The translations under genes were made by a program, and so were the position numbers. DNA of 43,215 nt from a virus: the IMG/VR virus record IMGVR_UViG_3300019884_000002, positions 1 to 43,215 of that record; one strand, given 5' to 3'. The notes under the pieces were generated by a model. That model saw nothing but the letters and a program-made list of their open reading frames with translations, ran no database searches and was not told where the DNA came from. Shown piece after piece: positions 30,318-37,852 of this stretch (its first letter is position 1; each line of letters starts with the position of its first letter).

Positions 30318-31006
30318 TCTCCCTCACCTGGTGGGAATATGACGAGCTCCTCGAGCATCTCCACAACCGTGAAGACATCTGGACGCAGTCGGAAGAGAAC
30401 CCCCTTCTCTGGATGCGTAGCATGGGCGACGAAGCGTGCTGCGCGGTGCTCGTCACTCCTCCAGCGAATCCAGATGCCCCGTACCGACAATACCAGGCGT
30501 CATCGATTCCCATGGCATGGGACGAAGAGAAGTCTGGGAAGTACCTCATCGACCTGGCTTCTCACTGGACTACCTACGGTCATCGCATGGCCGTCGAGAA
30601 GCTCCTGCTCGAAGAGCTCAAGCTTGACGGCGAGACGGCAGCGTTGATGGCGATCGCAATCGAATCCTTCGACTGGATCGACGTCGCGGAGCCCGAGGAG
30701 AAGACGGACATGCATCCGGTCTTCGTCGACCCGCTCGAACGGAAGACGCACATCGGAACGTATCTCCTCTCCGGCGGCGGGTGGGCTAAGCTCACTCTTC
30801 TCGGCGGAATGATCCGCGTCGCGATGTCGCTCCCGAACAAGGACTCCGGAGGCTTCGCTCACCCGTTCGAAGGCTTCGTCCGACCGAAGCACGGACGGGT
30901 CGAGGAAGCTGCCGCCGCCCTTGCCGGATGGGAAGTCAAGTGGCGCCCGCGCGAGATCCCCGACGGACCCCAACAACTCAAGCTCCCGAAGGAAGGTGTG
31001 GCGTGA
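30314..31006 (+). CDS. unrecognised protein between queC and nuclease
   Basis: 230 residues, GTG at 30314 overlapping the queC stop. Mixed alpha/beta, Trp-rich start (ISLTWWEYDELLEHLHNREDIWTQSEENPLLWMRSMG) and an acidic middle, with a C-terminal KWRPREIPDGPQQLKLPKEG. No known motif. By context it belongs to the replication/modification operon. Confidence 0.6.
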   Translation: MISLTWWEYDELLEHLHNREDIWTQSEENPLLWMRSMGDEACCAVLVTPPANPDAPYRQYQASSIPMAWDEEKSGKYLIDLASHWTTYGHRMAVEKLLLEELKLDGETAALMAIAIESFDWIDVAEPEEKTDMHPVFVDPLERKTHIGTYLLSGGGWAKLTLLGGMIRVAMSLPNKDSGGFAHPFEGFVRPKHGRVEEAAAALAGWEVKWRPREIPDGPQQLKLPKEGVA

Positions 31007-32040
31007 ATCCGAATATGATCCTTCCGGCGTGGGCGCTCGACATCGCACAGAAGTGGGCGGACATCCTCCACGTCTCGAAGCAGTGGCCCATCATCCTGAA
31101 CCAGTCGTCGTTCAAGGACTTCATGAACTGCCAACGGCTCTACGCCTGGAAGCGGTTGCAGCAATTGGAACCCGTCGGCAAGCGCAGCGCGCTGGAGATC
31201 GGAACTGCGACGCACGCAGGGCTCGCTCACATCCACTCCGGGAACTCCGTTGAGAGTGGTGTCGCCGTCGCTGTCAAGAAGCTCACAGAGCGTGCAGGAC
31301 CCAAGCTCGCGTTCGAGGACAAGGCCCTTCCGGAAGCACAGCTCATTGTCGAGACCCTCATTCCCGCCTACGTCGCCAACTACGAGAAGACGGGAGAGAT
31401 ATGGACGCCCCTCAACCAGGAGATCGAGTTCATGGTTGAAGTCGGGGAAGACAGCAACGTCTACCTCCGAGGCAAGGCCGATAACCTCTCCACAGCGAAG
31501 GGCGGGTTGTACCTCGTCGACTACAAAACCGCAGGCAAGCTCGATCCTCGGGACCTCCTGAAGTATGAACTCGACGTGCAGCTGTCGGCGTACATCTACG
31601 GGTTAACCAAACACCTGACGGAAGAGTCCATCCGTCGTGGCGGCGAACCAGTCTTCATCCGGGGAGCCATCATCGACGTCCTCGTGAAGACGAAGGTCCC
31701 GCAGTTCGCGAGGGACTTCTTCACCCGGACCCTCGACGAGCTCCAGGAGTTCGAGGACGAGTGGATCGAAGTCAACAACCGGATCCGCGTCCAGCACGCT
31801 CGCGTCGCCGCAGGCGAAGACTGGAAGATTGTCTTCCCACGGAACACGGAACACTGCTTCCGGTACGGGACATGCCCCTTCCGTGACGTCTGCATGAAGG
31901 ACACACCCGTACGACGCGCCCTCTACAACAAGCGGAAGCCCGACTACGTTGACGAGGCCTACGCTCTACTCTCTGGGGAGGCTACGCCGTCGGCTCCTCA
32001 GTCGAAACCCGTTGACGGCACAGGAGAAGTGAAACCATGA
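31003..32040 (+). CDS. PD-(D/E)XK nuclease, Cas4/RecB-like with Cys cluster
   Basis: 345 residues, GTG at 31003 (overlap); ATG at 31015 is an alternative. RecB-type motifs: GTATHAG (H71), RGKAD (D160), LVDYKTA (D173, K175), then Q193...Y197. Four Cys suited to a 4Fe-4S cluster: C43 (NCQRLYAWK), and C285, C291, C297 (HCFRYGTCPFRDVC), as in Cas4 and AddB-type nucleases. Likely a DNA exonuclease acting with the recombination genes after it (an ATPase and a DUF669-like protein). A Cas4 role in CRISPR is unlikely since no array or Cas1/2 is present. Confidence 0.82.
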   Translation: MNPNMILPAWALDIAQKWADILHVSKQWPIILNQSSFKDFMNCQRLYAWKRLQQLEPVGKRSALEIGTATHAGLAHIHSGNSVESGVAVAVKKLTERAGPKLAFEDKALPEAQLIVETLIPAYVANYEKTGEIWTPLNQEIEFMVEVGEDSNVYLRGKADNLSTAKGGLYLVDYKTAGKLDPRDLLKYELDVQLSAYIYGLTKHLTEESIRRGGEPVFIRGAIIDVLVKTKVPQFARDFFTRTLDELQEFEDEWIEVNNRIRVQHARVAAGEDWKIVFPRNTEHCFRYGTCPFRDVCMKDTPVRRALYNKRKPDYVDEAYALLSGEATPSAPQSKPVDGTGEVKP

Positions 32041-32204
32041 ACCGTGAAGAGCTCGCCAAGGAAGTGTCGGAGTTCATCCTCAACAAGGAGGATGGTCTGG
32101 AAGTCGATGACGAGAGCGACATCGACCTCGAGGAAGCCGCGCCGAAGATCAGCAACTTCGTCGAGGAACTCCAGAACGCGAACGACGACGAACCCGAGAG
32201 CTAG
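32037..32204 (+). CDS. 55-residue acidic protein
   Basis: ATG at 32037 (ATGA overlap), stop TAG at 32202-32204. Asp/Glu-rich (DDESDIDLEEAAPKISNFVEELQ), helical, basic residues only near the N-terminus. May mimic DNA or act as an adaptor for the nuclease before it; function not known. Confidence 0.55.
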   Translation: MNREELAKEVSEFILNKEDGLEVDDESDIDLEEAAPKISNFVEELQNANDDEPES

Positions 32205-33041
32205 ATGGCAACCGCGCCCACTCTCCCGAAGCTTTCCCGCACCACCGAGCTCAAGGCCTCGTTCGGCACTGTGCTCGGCTACGGTCCTGCCGGTGCGGGA
32301 AAGACTCGGTCTATCCGCACGTTGAAACTCGGCGGAATGGAGCCGCTCATACTCGCTTGTGAACTCGGCGAGACGCACGGGCTCCTATCGCTGGCTTCCG
32401 ACGACATCCCGTACATCCCGTTCAAGACCCACCAGGACTTGATCGAGATATGTCGGGCTCTGAAATCGAAGCCGAAGAAAATCGAATACGACGGTACGGA
32501 GTTCGGTTCCGTCGTGCTCGACTCGATCACCCAGTGGGGCGAGATGCCACTTGAACGGTTCATGGCAATCAAGGGCTGGACCGACCTCCACGATCCCACA
32601 TCGAAGGGCGACGGGAAAGACCCTCGCGGTGCGTACGGATTCCTCGCTGAGAAAGGCCGTCAGGTCTACAAAGAGCTCTTCGAGCTGCACGGCCACTTGT
32701 ACATCATCGCAAGGGAAGGACTCTTCGGAGGACAAGACGGGGAACCGATCTTTGCAGCCCCCGAGCTCCCAGGCCAGAAGCTCCCTCGCGAACTCCCAGG
32801 ATGGCCGGATGCGACAATCCGTCTCCGCGTCATCGCCGGGAAGTATCGGATGATCACGAAGGGAGAGGGCGGAAGCCCTGCTCGCGTTCGTCTTCCCGAA
32901 GCTTTCCCGACGTTGCCGCTCCGGTGCAATCCCGACATCGCTGCCTTGATTCGCTACATGCTCGGCGACAAGTCGCAGCTCGCGATTCTCGACCCGAAGG
33001 ACCCGGCGCAGGCTAGCTCGGCCGAACCGGCGAAGAAGTAA
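32205..33041 (+). CDS. Sak4-like / RecA-type P-loop ATPase
   Basis: 278 residues, ATG at 32205 directly after the previous TAG. Walker A GPAGAGKT at 27-34, Walker B FGSVVLDSITQ near 103, sensor region further on; C-terminal tail rich in Ala/Pro/Lys. Family of phage ATPases annotated as nucleotide-binding or Sak4-like single-strand annealing proteins, often followed by an SSB- or DUF669-type gene, as here. Likely recombination or replication loading. The pairing with the preceding nuclease resembles exo/annealase modules. Confidence 0.8.
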   Translation: MATAPTLPKLSRTTELKASFGTVLGYGPAGAGKTRSIRTLKLGGMEPLILACELGETHGLLSLASDDIPYIPFKTHQDLIEICRALKSKPKKIEYDGTEFGSVVLDSITQWGEMPLERFMAIKGWTDLHDPTSKGDGKDPRGAYGFLAEKGRQVYKELFELHGHLYIIAREGLFGGQDGEPIFAAPELPGQKLPRELPGWPDATIRLRVIAGKYRMITKGEGGSPARVRLPEAFPTLPLRCNPDIAALIRYMLGDKSQLAILDPKDPAQASSAEPAKK

Positions 33042-33068
33042 CCCGTACGTTCGATAGGAGACAGTCAC

Positions 33069-33491
33069 ATGGTTCAGATCCCGAATGCGCACCGCGTTGG
33101 CGACATGCCAGCGGGCGGAACAGTCATCCCCGAAGGCGTGTACCACGTGCGCCTCGACAAGGCCGTCTACAAAGAGGCCAAGAAGACGAAGACCCCGATG
33201 GCCGAGGTCACGTTCACCATCTTCGGTCCGGAAGAAGCCGAGGAGTTCCACGGTCGGAAGCTCTTCGACAACCTCATGCTCGCCGGCGACGGTGAGTTCC
33301 GCACGCGGCAGCTCCTGGAAGCCTCCGGTGAGAACGAGGACTTCATCCTCGAAGACACCGAGCAGCTCCTGCTGCGCGAGGTCAAGGTGGTCGTGACGAC
33401 CGAGAAGGAACGGATCGATCCCGACACCAAGCAGACGTACCCGGAGCGGAGCAAGATCACCCGCTACATGTCGCTCGAAGAAGCGGTTTAG
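33069..33491 (+). CDS. DUF669-like protein, probable ssDNA-binding partner
   Basis: 140 residues, ATG at 33069 after ATAGGAGACAG. IPEGVYHVRLDKAVYKEAKKTKTPMAEVTFTIFGPEEAEEFHGRKLFDNLML fits the DUF669 pattern (G.Y...I......G...L...F.I..G...GR.L....), an OB-fold-like family linked to phage recombination ATPases. Acidic C-terminus as in ssDNA-binding proteins. Followed by a strong hairpin, so a transcript end may lie here. Confidence 0.65.
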   Translation: MVQIPNAHRVGDMPAGGTVIPEGVYHVRLDKAVYKEAKKTKTPMAEVTFTIFGPEEAEEFHGRKLFDNLMLAGDGEFRTRQLLEASGENEDFILEDTEQLLLREVKVVVTTEKERIDPDTKQTYPERSKITRYMSLEEAV

Positions 33492-33496
33492 TCGAC

Positions 33497-33537
33497 TGGA
33501 CGGAAGGGCGGCACTCCCAGCTTCGCCCTTCCGTCCA
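33497..33537 (+). terminator. long perfect hairpin, terminator-like
   Basis: 14-bp perfect stem TGGACGGAAGGGCG / CGCCCTTCCGTCCA with a 13-nt loop, six nucleotides after the stop. There is no U-rich tail, so termination would be partial or factor-dependent; it may also protect the 3' end of the upstream message. Confidence 0.55.
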
Positions 33538-33559
33538 CCATTCAGATTGGAGACTCGAC

Positions 33560-33907
33560 ATGGCTGCACAGAACAAGAAACACCGTCTCGCCTCAGGCGT
33601 GACCCGCTCGGAGCAGGCTCCGGCGTACCACCTCGTTCCGACGTCAGGACTTCGTCGGACGGCCAAGCGCTTTGGTCTTGGCGCTGAAGTCCACGGCGCG
33701 GAGAACTGGCTCAAGGGCCTGCGCACGGAAAAGGACGCTCGCGTCTTCTGCGAGGAGGCCTTCAACCACATGCAGGAGCACATCCAGAAGATGTCGGCCG
33801 GCCACGAACCGGAAGACGATCACCTCGGCGCCATCGGCTGGGCGCAGAGCGTCCTTGCCCACGCCGAGGAACTCTTCGAGAAGCCCTGGCGGGAGATCGG
33901 TCGATGA
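33560..33907 (+). CDS. dATP/dGTP diphosphohydrolase-like protein
   Basis: 115 residues, ATG at 33560 with TTGGAGAC upstream. LVPTSGLRRTAKRFGLGAEVHGAENWLKG, HMQEHIQKMSAG and EPEDDHLGAIGWAQSVLAHAEELF match the pattern of the dATP/dGTP diphosphohydrolase N-terminal family (DUF5664 / PF18909): GA.KY....NW.KG ... H...H......G...DDHL.A..W....L.H.E. Related proteins are thought to adjust dNTP pools in phages with unusual bases. Substrate choice cannot be read from the sequence. Confidence 0.68.
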   Translation: MAAQNKKHRLASGVTRSEQAPAYHLVPTSGLRRTAKRFGLGAEVHGAENWLKGLRTEKDARVFCEEAFNHMQEHIQKMSAGHEPEDDHLGAIGWAQSVLAHAEELFEKPWREIGR

Positions 33908-34098
33908 TCATCATCAAGACGAACGAGGGTAAGCACGTACTCCTCGAGGCTCGTCTCTGTACGAGAAGCACTGAAGCTCACTCCGCAGCGACGGAGAAGA
34001 AGTTCGACCTCGAACAGATCCTGGCGAAGGCAATTGCCGACGTCGCCGCGAAGATTGACTTCGACGCCATGGTCGAAGCCCACATGAAGGGGAAGTGA
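33904..34098 (+). CDS. small unknown protein
   Basis: 64 residues, ATG at 33904 (ATGA overlap). Helical, basic N-terminus and a C-terminal DLEQILAKAIADVAAKIDFDAMVEAHMKGK. Sits between the diphosphohydrolase-like gene and queD. Confidence 0.55.
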   Translation: MIIIKTNEGKHVLLEARLCTRSTEAHSAATEKKFDLEQILAKAIADVAAKIDFDAMVEAHMKGK

Positions 34099-34532
34099 TG
34101 GTCACGATCACGACGAAGAGAGAAGTTCCGATCGGCCACCGCCTTCTCGGTCACAACGGCCGCTGCGCGTACCTTCACGGTCACAACTACACGTTCGAGG
34201 TGTCAGTCATCGGCACACCGAACGAGATCGGGTTGGTCATCGACTTCAAAGACGTCAAGAAGGTCTTGGACGATCTACTGGACATCTTCGACCACGCGAT
34301 GATCCTGAACAAGGAGGACCCGTCGATCGAGGTGCTTCGTCTCGAACGCCTCGTCGTCCTGTCGGTCAACCCGAGCGCCGAGAACCTGGCGTCGCTGGTG
34401 TTCAACCATCTCACGGAAAAGCTGAACTCGCCGTCGGCGAAGATCGCGCGAGTCCTCTGCCGCGAGACCGAAGACGGTTGGGCCGCTGCGATCAAACCGG
34501 ATCCGTCGGTGTTCATCCTGCACACGCACTGA
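34098..34532 (+). CDS. queD: QueD, 6-carboxytetrahydropterin synthase
   Basis: 144 residues; ATG at 34098 (TGATG overlap; GTG at 34095 is possible). Zinc ligands H14, H27 and H29 and the catalytic Cys C23 within GHNGRCAYLHGHNY, D65-H66 in FDHAMILN, and Glu in PSAENLA. It converts dihydroneopterin triphosphate to 6-carboxy-5,6,7,8-tetrahydropterin. The catalytic Cys in this position separates QueD from 6-pyruvoyl-tetrahydropterin synthase. Full-length and intact. Second step of 7-deazaguanine synthesis. Confidence 0.92.
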   Translation: MVTITTKREVPIGHRLLGHNGRCAYLHGHNYTFEVSVIGTPNEIGLVIDFKDVKKVLDDLLDIFDHAMILNKEDPSIEVLRLERLVVLSVNPSAENLASLVFNHLTEKLNSPSAKIARVLCRETEDGWAAAIKPDPSVFILHTH

Positions 34533-34533
34533 C

Positions 34534-34860
34534 ATGGTCGAATCAAACGCTCTCATGTGCGAACACGCGAACGAGGTGCCTGTCGTCTGTACGTGTCCGC
34601 AGGACTGCTACTGTCGGACGCACACGTGCAAGCTTCGTTCGCGTGAAGGCGACCAACCGCTCCCAACGGTGAACACCCATCCTGCAATCCAGGATCTGGT
34701 CATCCGCGACATGGAGGAGAGGAAAGCCGTAGGCCTCGAACGCTACGGCACTCTCCTCCAACCTCACAACGGACGCGACGTGCTCGTCGATCTCTACCAA
34801 GAGCTCCTCGACGCGTGCATGTACATCCGCCAGACCCTCTACGAGCGAGATGGGAAATGA
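34534..34860 (+). CDS. phage protein with MazG-like C-terminal part
   Basis: 108 residues, ATG at 34534, one base after the queD stop. A Cys/His-rich start (MCEHANEVPVVCTCPQDCYCRTHTC) suggests a zinc ribbon. The second half HPAIQDLVIRDMEERKAVGLERYGTLLQPHNGRDVLVDLYQELLDACMYIRQTLYERDG is common in phages and resembles all-alpha NTP pyrophosphatases (E..D....). Possible nucleotide-pool enzyme; not shown by sequence alone. Confidence 0.62.
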   Translation: MVESNALMCEHANEVPVVCTCPQDCYCRTHTCKLRSREGDQPLPTVNTHPAIQDLVIRDMEERKAVGLERYGTLLQPHNGRDVLVDLYQELLDACMYIRQTLYERDGK

Positions 34861-35231
34861 ATACCGACGCCAGTCCCGGCCCCGTCTTCACCGCAATCAT
34901 CCAGCAGGTGCGCGGCTCCAAGATCATTATGGAAGCGCTTCCCCACGAGATCGCACGGCTCGGGATCGTGGACGGTGACTCCGTGGCCGCCGCGAAGGCG
35001 ATGCTGAGTAATCCCTTTCCACTCGGGCCTCTGTCATACGATCCGAGGTACACCCTCTACAACGCAAGCGGTGTTCCCGTCGCCATGCTTCGGAGTTATG
35101 GTTGCGACTCGACGCCGATCGACGTGACGACTCACGGTGATCCAAATCCTAGATACATTCTAGGCGTCCCTCGTATTCGGGCGATGGAAGTGTCGCCTCT
35201 CCCAGGAGCAACACATTGGTTGACACGATGA
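34857..35231 (+). CDS. unknown protein before queE
   Basis: 124 residues, ATG at 34857 (overlap). N-terminal alpha/beta segment (SPGPVFTAIIQQVRGSKIIMEALPHEIARLGIVDGDSVAAAKAML), then an extended C-terminal half. No motif recognised. Confidence 0.55.
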   Translation: MNTDASPGPVFTAIIQQVRGSKIIMEALPHEIARLGIVDGDSVAAAKAMLSNPFPLGPLSYDPRYTLYNASGVPVAMLRSYGCDSTPIDVTTHGDPNPRYILGVPRIRAMEVSPLPGATHWLTR

Positions 35232-35941
35232 AATACCAGATCGCGGAACGGTTCAAGTCTCTCCAAGGCGAGGGCGTCTTCGCCGGCACACCGATGGCCT
35301 TCATCCGATTCGTCGGGTGCTCCGTCGGAAAGAAAATCTGTCAGCACTGCGACACGACGTTCGAGCGGGTGCTCCCGTGGCAGGGCGGTGGAGAGTACAC
35401 ACCCGAGGAACTCGCAGACTGGTCCCGCCCGTACGAACACATCTGCCTCACAGGTGGTGAGCCGATGGATCAGAATCTCGAGCCGCTCATCGCTGCAATG
35501 AGACCACCTGACGGGCATGGTCCCGGACCAATGATCCACGTTGAGACCTCCGGGACGAAGCCTTTCGACTTCCCCGAAGGCTCCTTCTGGATCTGTGTTA
35601 GTCCGAAGCCGGGATTCCGCGAGGACATGGTTGCAGCGGCAGACGAGGTCAAGGTCATCGTGCCTGGTCTCGGCGAACTAAACTCCAAGGTCGAAGAGGC
35701 GAAGCTCGCGGAGCTGCCTTCGGAAGAGGGGGTACGAATCATCAAGGCGGGCGGCCTCCGCTGGCCTGACGTCCACGACGCAATCCGTTGGGCGAAGGCA
35801 GGGAAGACCGTCTTCCTGCAGCCGCGCAACGGTCGAGTGGAGATCGACAAAGTCAACCTGATGATCGTGATGGACCTCCTTAAGGACCATCCCCAGCTGC
35901 GTCTTTCCACGCAGCTGCATAAGATCCTGAAGGTGCAGTGA
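35228..35941 (+). CDS. queE: QueE, 7-carboxy-7-deazaguanine synthase (radical SAM)
   Basis: 237 residues from the ATG at 35228 (overlaps the previous stop; a TTG at 35216 would add four residues). SLQGEGVFAGTPMAFIRFVGC with C31, then C38 and C41 (C-x6-C-x2-C, the 4Fe-4S site), DTTF, and CLTGGEPMDQN (the GGEP SAM motif). HVETSGTK and SPKPG follow, typical of QueE. It converts carboxytetrahydropterin to 7-carboxy-7-deazaguanine. The family shows several Cys spacings; this one is within that range. Third step of the pathway. Confidence 0.92.
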   Translation: MKYQIAERFKSLQGEGVFAGTPMAFIRFVGCSVGKKICQHCDTTFERVLPWQGGGEYTPEELADWSRPYEHICLTGGEPMDQNLEPLIAAMRPPDGHGPGPMIHVETSGTKPFDFPEGSFWICVSPKPGFREDMVAAADEVKVIVPGLGELNSKVEEAKLAELPSEEGVRIIKAGGLRWPDVHDAIRWAKAGKTVFLQPRNGRVEIDKVNLMIVMDLLKDHPQLRLSTQLHKILKVQ

Positions 35942-36258
35942 TGGACCAGCCTCTCATCGAGCCCTCACACATGTGTCAGTTGCACCAACGTCTCCTCGTG
36001 CAGCAGGCGGGGTACTCGGAGCAGGATACGTGGCGAGCACTGATCATCGTTTCACAAATCGTGCTCTTCCAGGGCGCGACGTGTGATCCCGCTACCCACG
36101 AGAAGCTCGGAGGAGACATTACACGCATCCGTGAACTCGGCTGCCTCGCTTGCTACAAACCGGATAGATTCGGTGAGATCGTCGAAGCGGCGAAGACGCA
36201 TGACCTCGGTGTGATCAAAGCTCTCGGCTTACGCTGGATCGCTGAAGCGGAGAAGTAG
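35941..36258 (+). CDS. small helical phage protein
   Basis: 105 residues, ATG at 35941 (TGATG overlap with queE). Helical with HMCQLHQRLLVQQAGYSEQDTWRALIIVSQIVLFQGATCDPATHEKLGGD and a CLAC pair; common in phages, function unknown. Confidence 0.6.
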   Translation: MDQPLIEPSHMCQLHQRLLVQQAGYSEQDTWRALIIVSQIVLFQGATCDPATHEKLGGDITRIRELGCLACYKPDRFGEIVEAAKTHDLGVIKALGLRWIAEAEK

Positions 36259-36260
36259 CG

Positions 36261-36521
36261 ATGACAAAGATCCCTACTCCTCTCACGATGAAGTCGGATG
36301 ACGACGACAACGTCGACGCCTTCATCGCCGAGATCGAAGAGATGTTTGGGGATCCTCGCTACGAGTGGGCAAGGAAGACTTTGGACCCCATCTACGATTG
36401 GACTGTCGGGAACCGTCGGTTCACTCCAAACATGAAGCAAGCGATTAAGAACATCCGCGAGCGTGTCGAAGGAACGTCGGAGAAGAAAACCTGGAAGCGT
36501 CGATACGAAGGGCACTTATGA
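36261..36521 (+). CDS. small unknown protein
   Basis: 86 residues, ATG at 36261. Acidic N-terminus (KSDDDDNVDAFIAEIEEMFGDPRYEWARKTLDPIYDWTVG), then basic KQAIKNIRERVEGTSEKKTWKRRYEGHL. Contains aromatic and charged helices; a possible DNA- or protein-binding role is not proven. Confidence 0.55.
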   Translation: MTKIPTPLTMKSDDDDNVDAFIAEIEEMFGDPRYEWARKTLDPIYDWTVGNRRFTPNMKQAIKNIRERVEGTSEKKTWKRRYEGHL

Positions 36522-36934
36522 AGATCATCGACCCCGGTCACGTCTACGACCTCAACTGGCTCGATGGCAAGCCGAACGACTACGGCGACGCGGAGATTTT
36601 CGCACAAGAGAAGATCGATCCGCAGAACCGGTTGACGTTCGTCAAGCGCAAAGGACCGAAGTACCCCGGCAACACCGATGCTCATCTTGGAACGACAATG
36701 CAGGAAGTCCTCCGCGCCGTCATCGACCGACTGAAGTACGTCAACAAACAAGAGCCGCACGGATCAAACGATGTGACTCTCAAGCACCTACGGTCTGCCA
36801 TCTACTCCCTCGAACTCCGTGCAGCGCTGCGGGCAGGTCGCGACGCAGCTCCGCTCGGTCACTACTCTTGCATCGAGCGCGCCGCCACCTGCTCCACATG
36901 CGGCCACATCAACTGCTCCGGCCATGGCAAGTGA
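36518..36934 (+). CDS. conserved phage protein with C-terminal zinc knuckle
   Basis: 138 residues, ATG at 36518 (ATGA overlap). MKIIDPGHVYDLNWLDG ... LTFVKRKGPKYPGN ... GTTMQEVLRAVIDRLKYVNKQ is a signature met in many phages; the C-terminus CIERAATCSTCGHINCSGHG is a zinc knuckle. Function unknown. Confidence 0.62.
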   Translation: MKIIDPGHVYDLNWLDGKPNDYGDAEIFAQEKIDPQNRLTFVKRKGPKYPGNTDAHLGTTMQEVLRAVIDRLKYVNKQEPHGSNDVTLKHLRSAIYSLELRAALRAGRDAAPLGHYSCIERAATCSTCGHINCSGHGK

Positions 36935-37283
36935 GACCGCTCGTGAAATCCGCCGCGCCAACGAACAGTGTGCGAGGTGTGGAACGGCGTCACCCTTCTA
37001 TCGCTGCGACACATGCAAGACAACCCACAACGAACGAGAGAGACGACGTTATGCACTGGGACTTCGAATGCACCTCCCCCGATTGCGACTTCGTGGAAGA
37101 CCGGTCCTTCCCGTCATACGCCGTGATGAAGGAGACCGTCCTGCGGTGCCCTCATCACGGGACGAAGTTGTCAATCAGACACTCTGTACCGGGCGTGCGT
37201 ATCGTCCCGGGTACGTCGAAACGAATCTGGAGAGAGGGCTCGAAGCGGATCGAAGTCACTCTCCCCGACAACACGACCATTGA
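36924..37283 (+). CDS. zinc-finger protein with abnormal read-through frame
   Basis: The ATG at 36924 opens a 119-codon frame. The first 43 residues (RRANEQCARCGTASPFYRCDTCKTTHNERERRRY) look like a real C2-C2 zinc-finger microprotein. The remaining frame runs on through the whole next gene in another frame and looks like random Arg-rich sequence. At the junction (CGTTATGCAC) a single missing A would explain loss of a TAATG stop/start. So the native gene may have ended near 37050; the long form is doubtful. Confidence 0.4.
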   Translation: MASETAREIRRANEQCARCGTASPFYRCDTCKTTHNERERRRYALGLRMHLPRLRLRGRPVLPVIRRDEGDRPAVPSSRDEVVNQTLCTGRAYRPGYVETNLERGLEADRSHSPRQHDH

Positions 37284-37296
37284 CGACTTCGCGTAG
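37051..37296 (+). CDS. small zinc-ribbon protein
   Basis: 81 residues, ATG at 37051. CTSPDC and CPHHG form a zinc ribbon; MHWDFECTSPDCDFVEDRSFPSYAV start and DNTTIDDFA end are those of a compact phage microprotein. Immediately precedes folE. Confidence 0.62.
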   Translation: MHWDFECTSPDCDFVEDRSFPSYAVMKETVLRCPHHGTKLSIRHSVPGVRIVPGTSKRIWREGSKRIEVTLPDNTTIDDFA

Positions 37297-37306
37297 GAGA
37301 TACACA

Positions 37307-37852
37307 GTGAACCGTACTAAGATGACAAAGGCCATCGCCCTTCTCCTTGACGGGATGGGCATCCCAAACTGGCGAGAGGACCCGAACTTCCGCGACACGC
37401 CTGGTCGCGTGGCCAAAATGTTCGAAGAAATGTTGACCCCGGAGAAGAACACCTGGACGGCGTTCCCGGCGAAGTCCGCCGACCTAATCATCGTGAGGGG
37501 CCACGGTGTGATCGCTCTGTGCCCTCACCACCTCCAGCCCGTCGAGATCACAGCGTATGTCGGGTACATCCCGAACAAGATGACGGTGGGGATCTCGAAG
37601 CTCGCCCGCGTCGTCGAAGAACAACTCACCGTTCCGATGATGCAGGAGGATCTCGCATCTCGTGTCGCAGACGCCGTCGAGGCGAAGCTCGAACCCAAGG
37701 GCACCGGTGTCGTCCTCTCTGGCATCCACGGGTGCATGAAGTTCAGGGGCGTCGAGTCTGAATCGGACACCGTCGTCTCCGTGATGAGGGGAGTGCTGCT
37801 CCTCAACCCGACGGCACGAACGGAGTTTCTCCAACTGATAGGGAGGCCGTGA
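37307..37852 (+). CDS. folE: FolE, GTP cyclohydrolase I
   Basis: 181 residues, GTG at 37307 with AGGAGATACACA upstream. FRDTPGRVAKMFEEML, then GHGVIALCPHHLQPVEITAYVGYIPN (C72, H75 zinc ligands), MTVGISKLARVVE, and SGIHGCMKFRGVES (C143 zinc ligand). It opens the guanine ring of GTP to give dihydroneopterin triphosphate, the entry to pterins and to 7-deazaguanines. In this context it supplies QueD. It is type IA (zinc, CPHH), not FolE2. Catalytic residues intact. Confidence 0.93.
   Translation: MNRTKMTKAIALLLDGMGIPNWREDPNFRDTPGRVAKMFEEMLTPEKNTWTAFPAKSADLIIVRGHGVIALCPHHLQPVEITAYVGYIPNKMTVGISKLARVVEEQLTVPMMQEDLASRVADAVEAKLEPKGTGVVLSGIHGCMKFRGVESESDTVVSVMRGVLLLNPTARTEFLQLIGRP

Noticed and set aside
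31003-32040. Cas4 of a CRISPR system
   Set aside because: No Cas1, Cas2 or repeat array in the window; the recombination neighbours explain the nuclease better.
34098-34532. 6-pyruvoyl-tetrahydropterin synthase instead of QueD
   Set aside because: The Cys next to the HGH zinc motif and the queE/queC/folE context support QueD.
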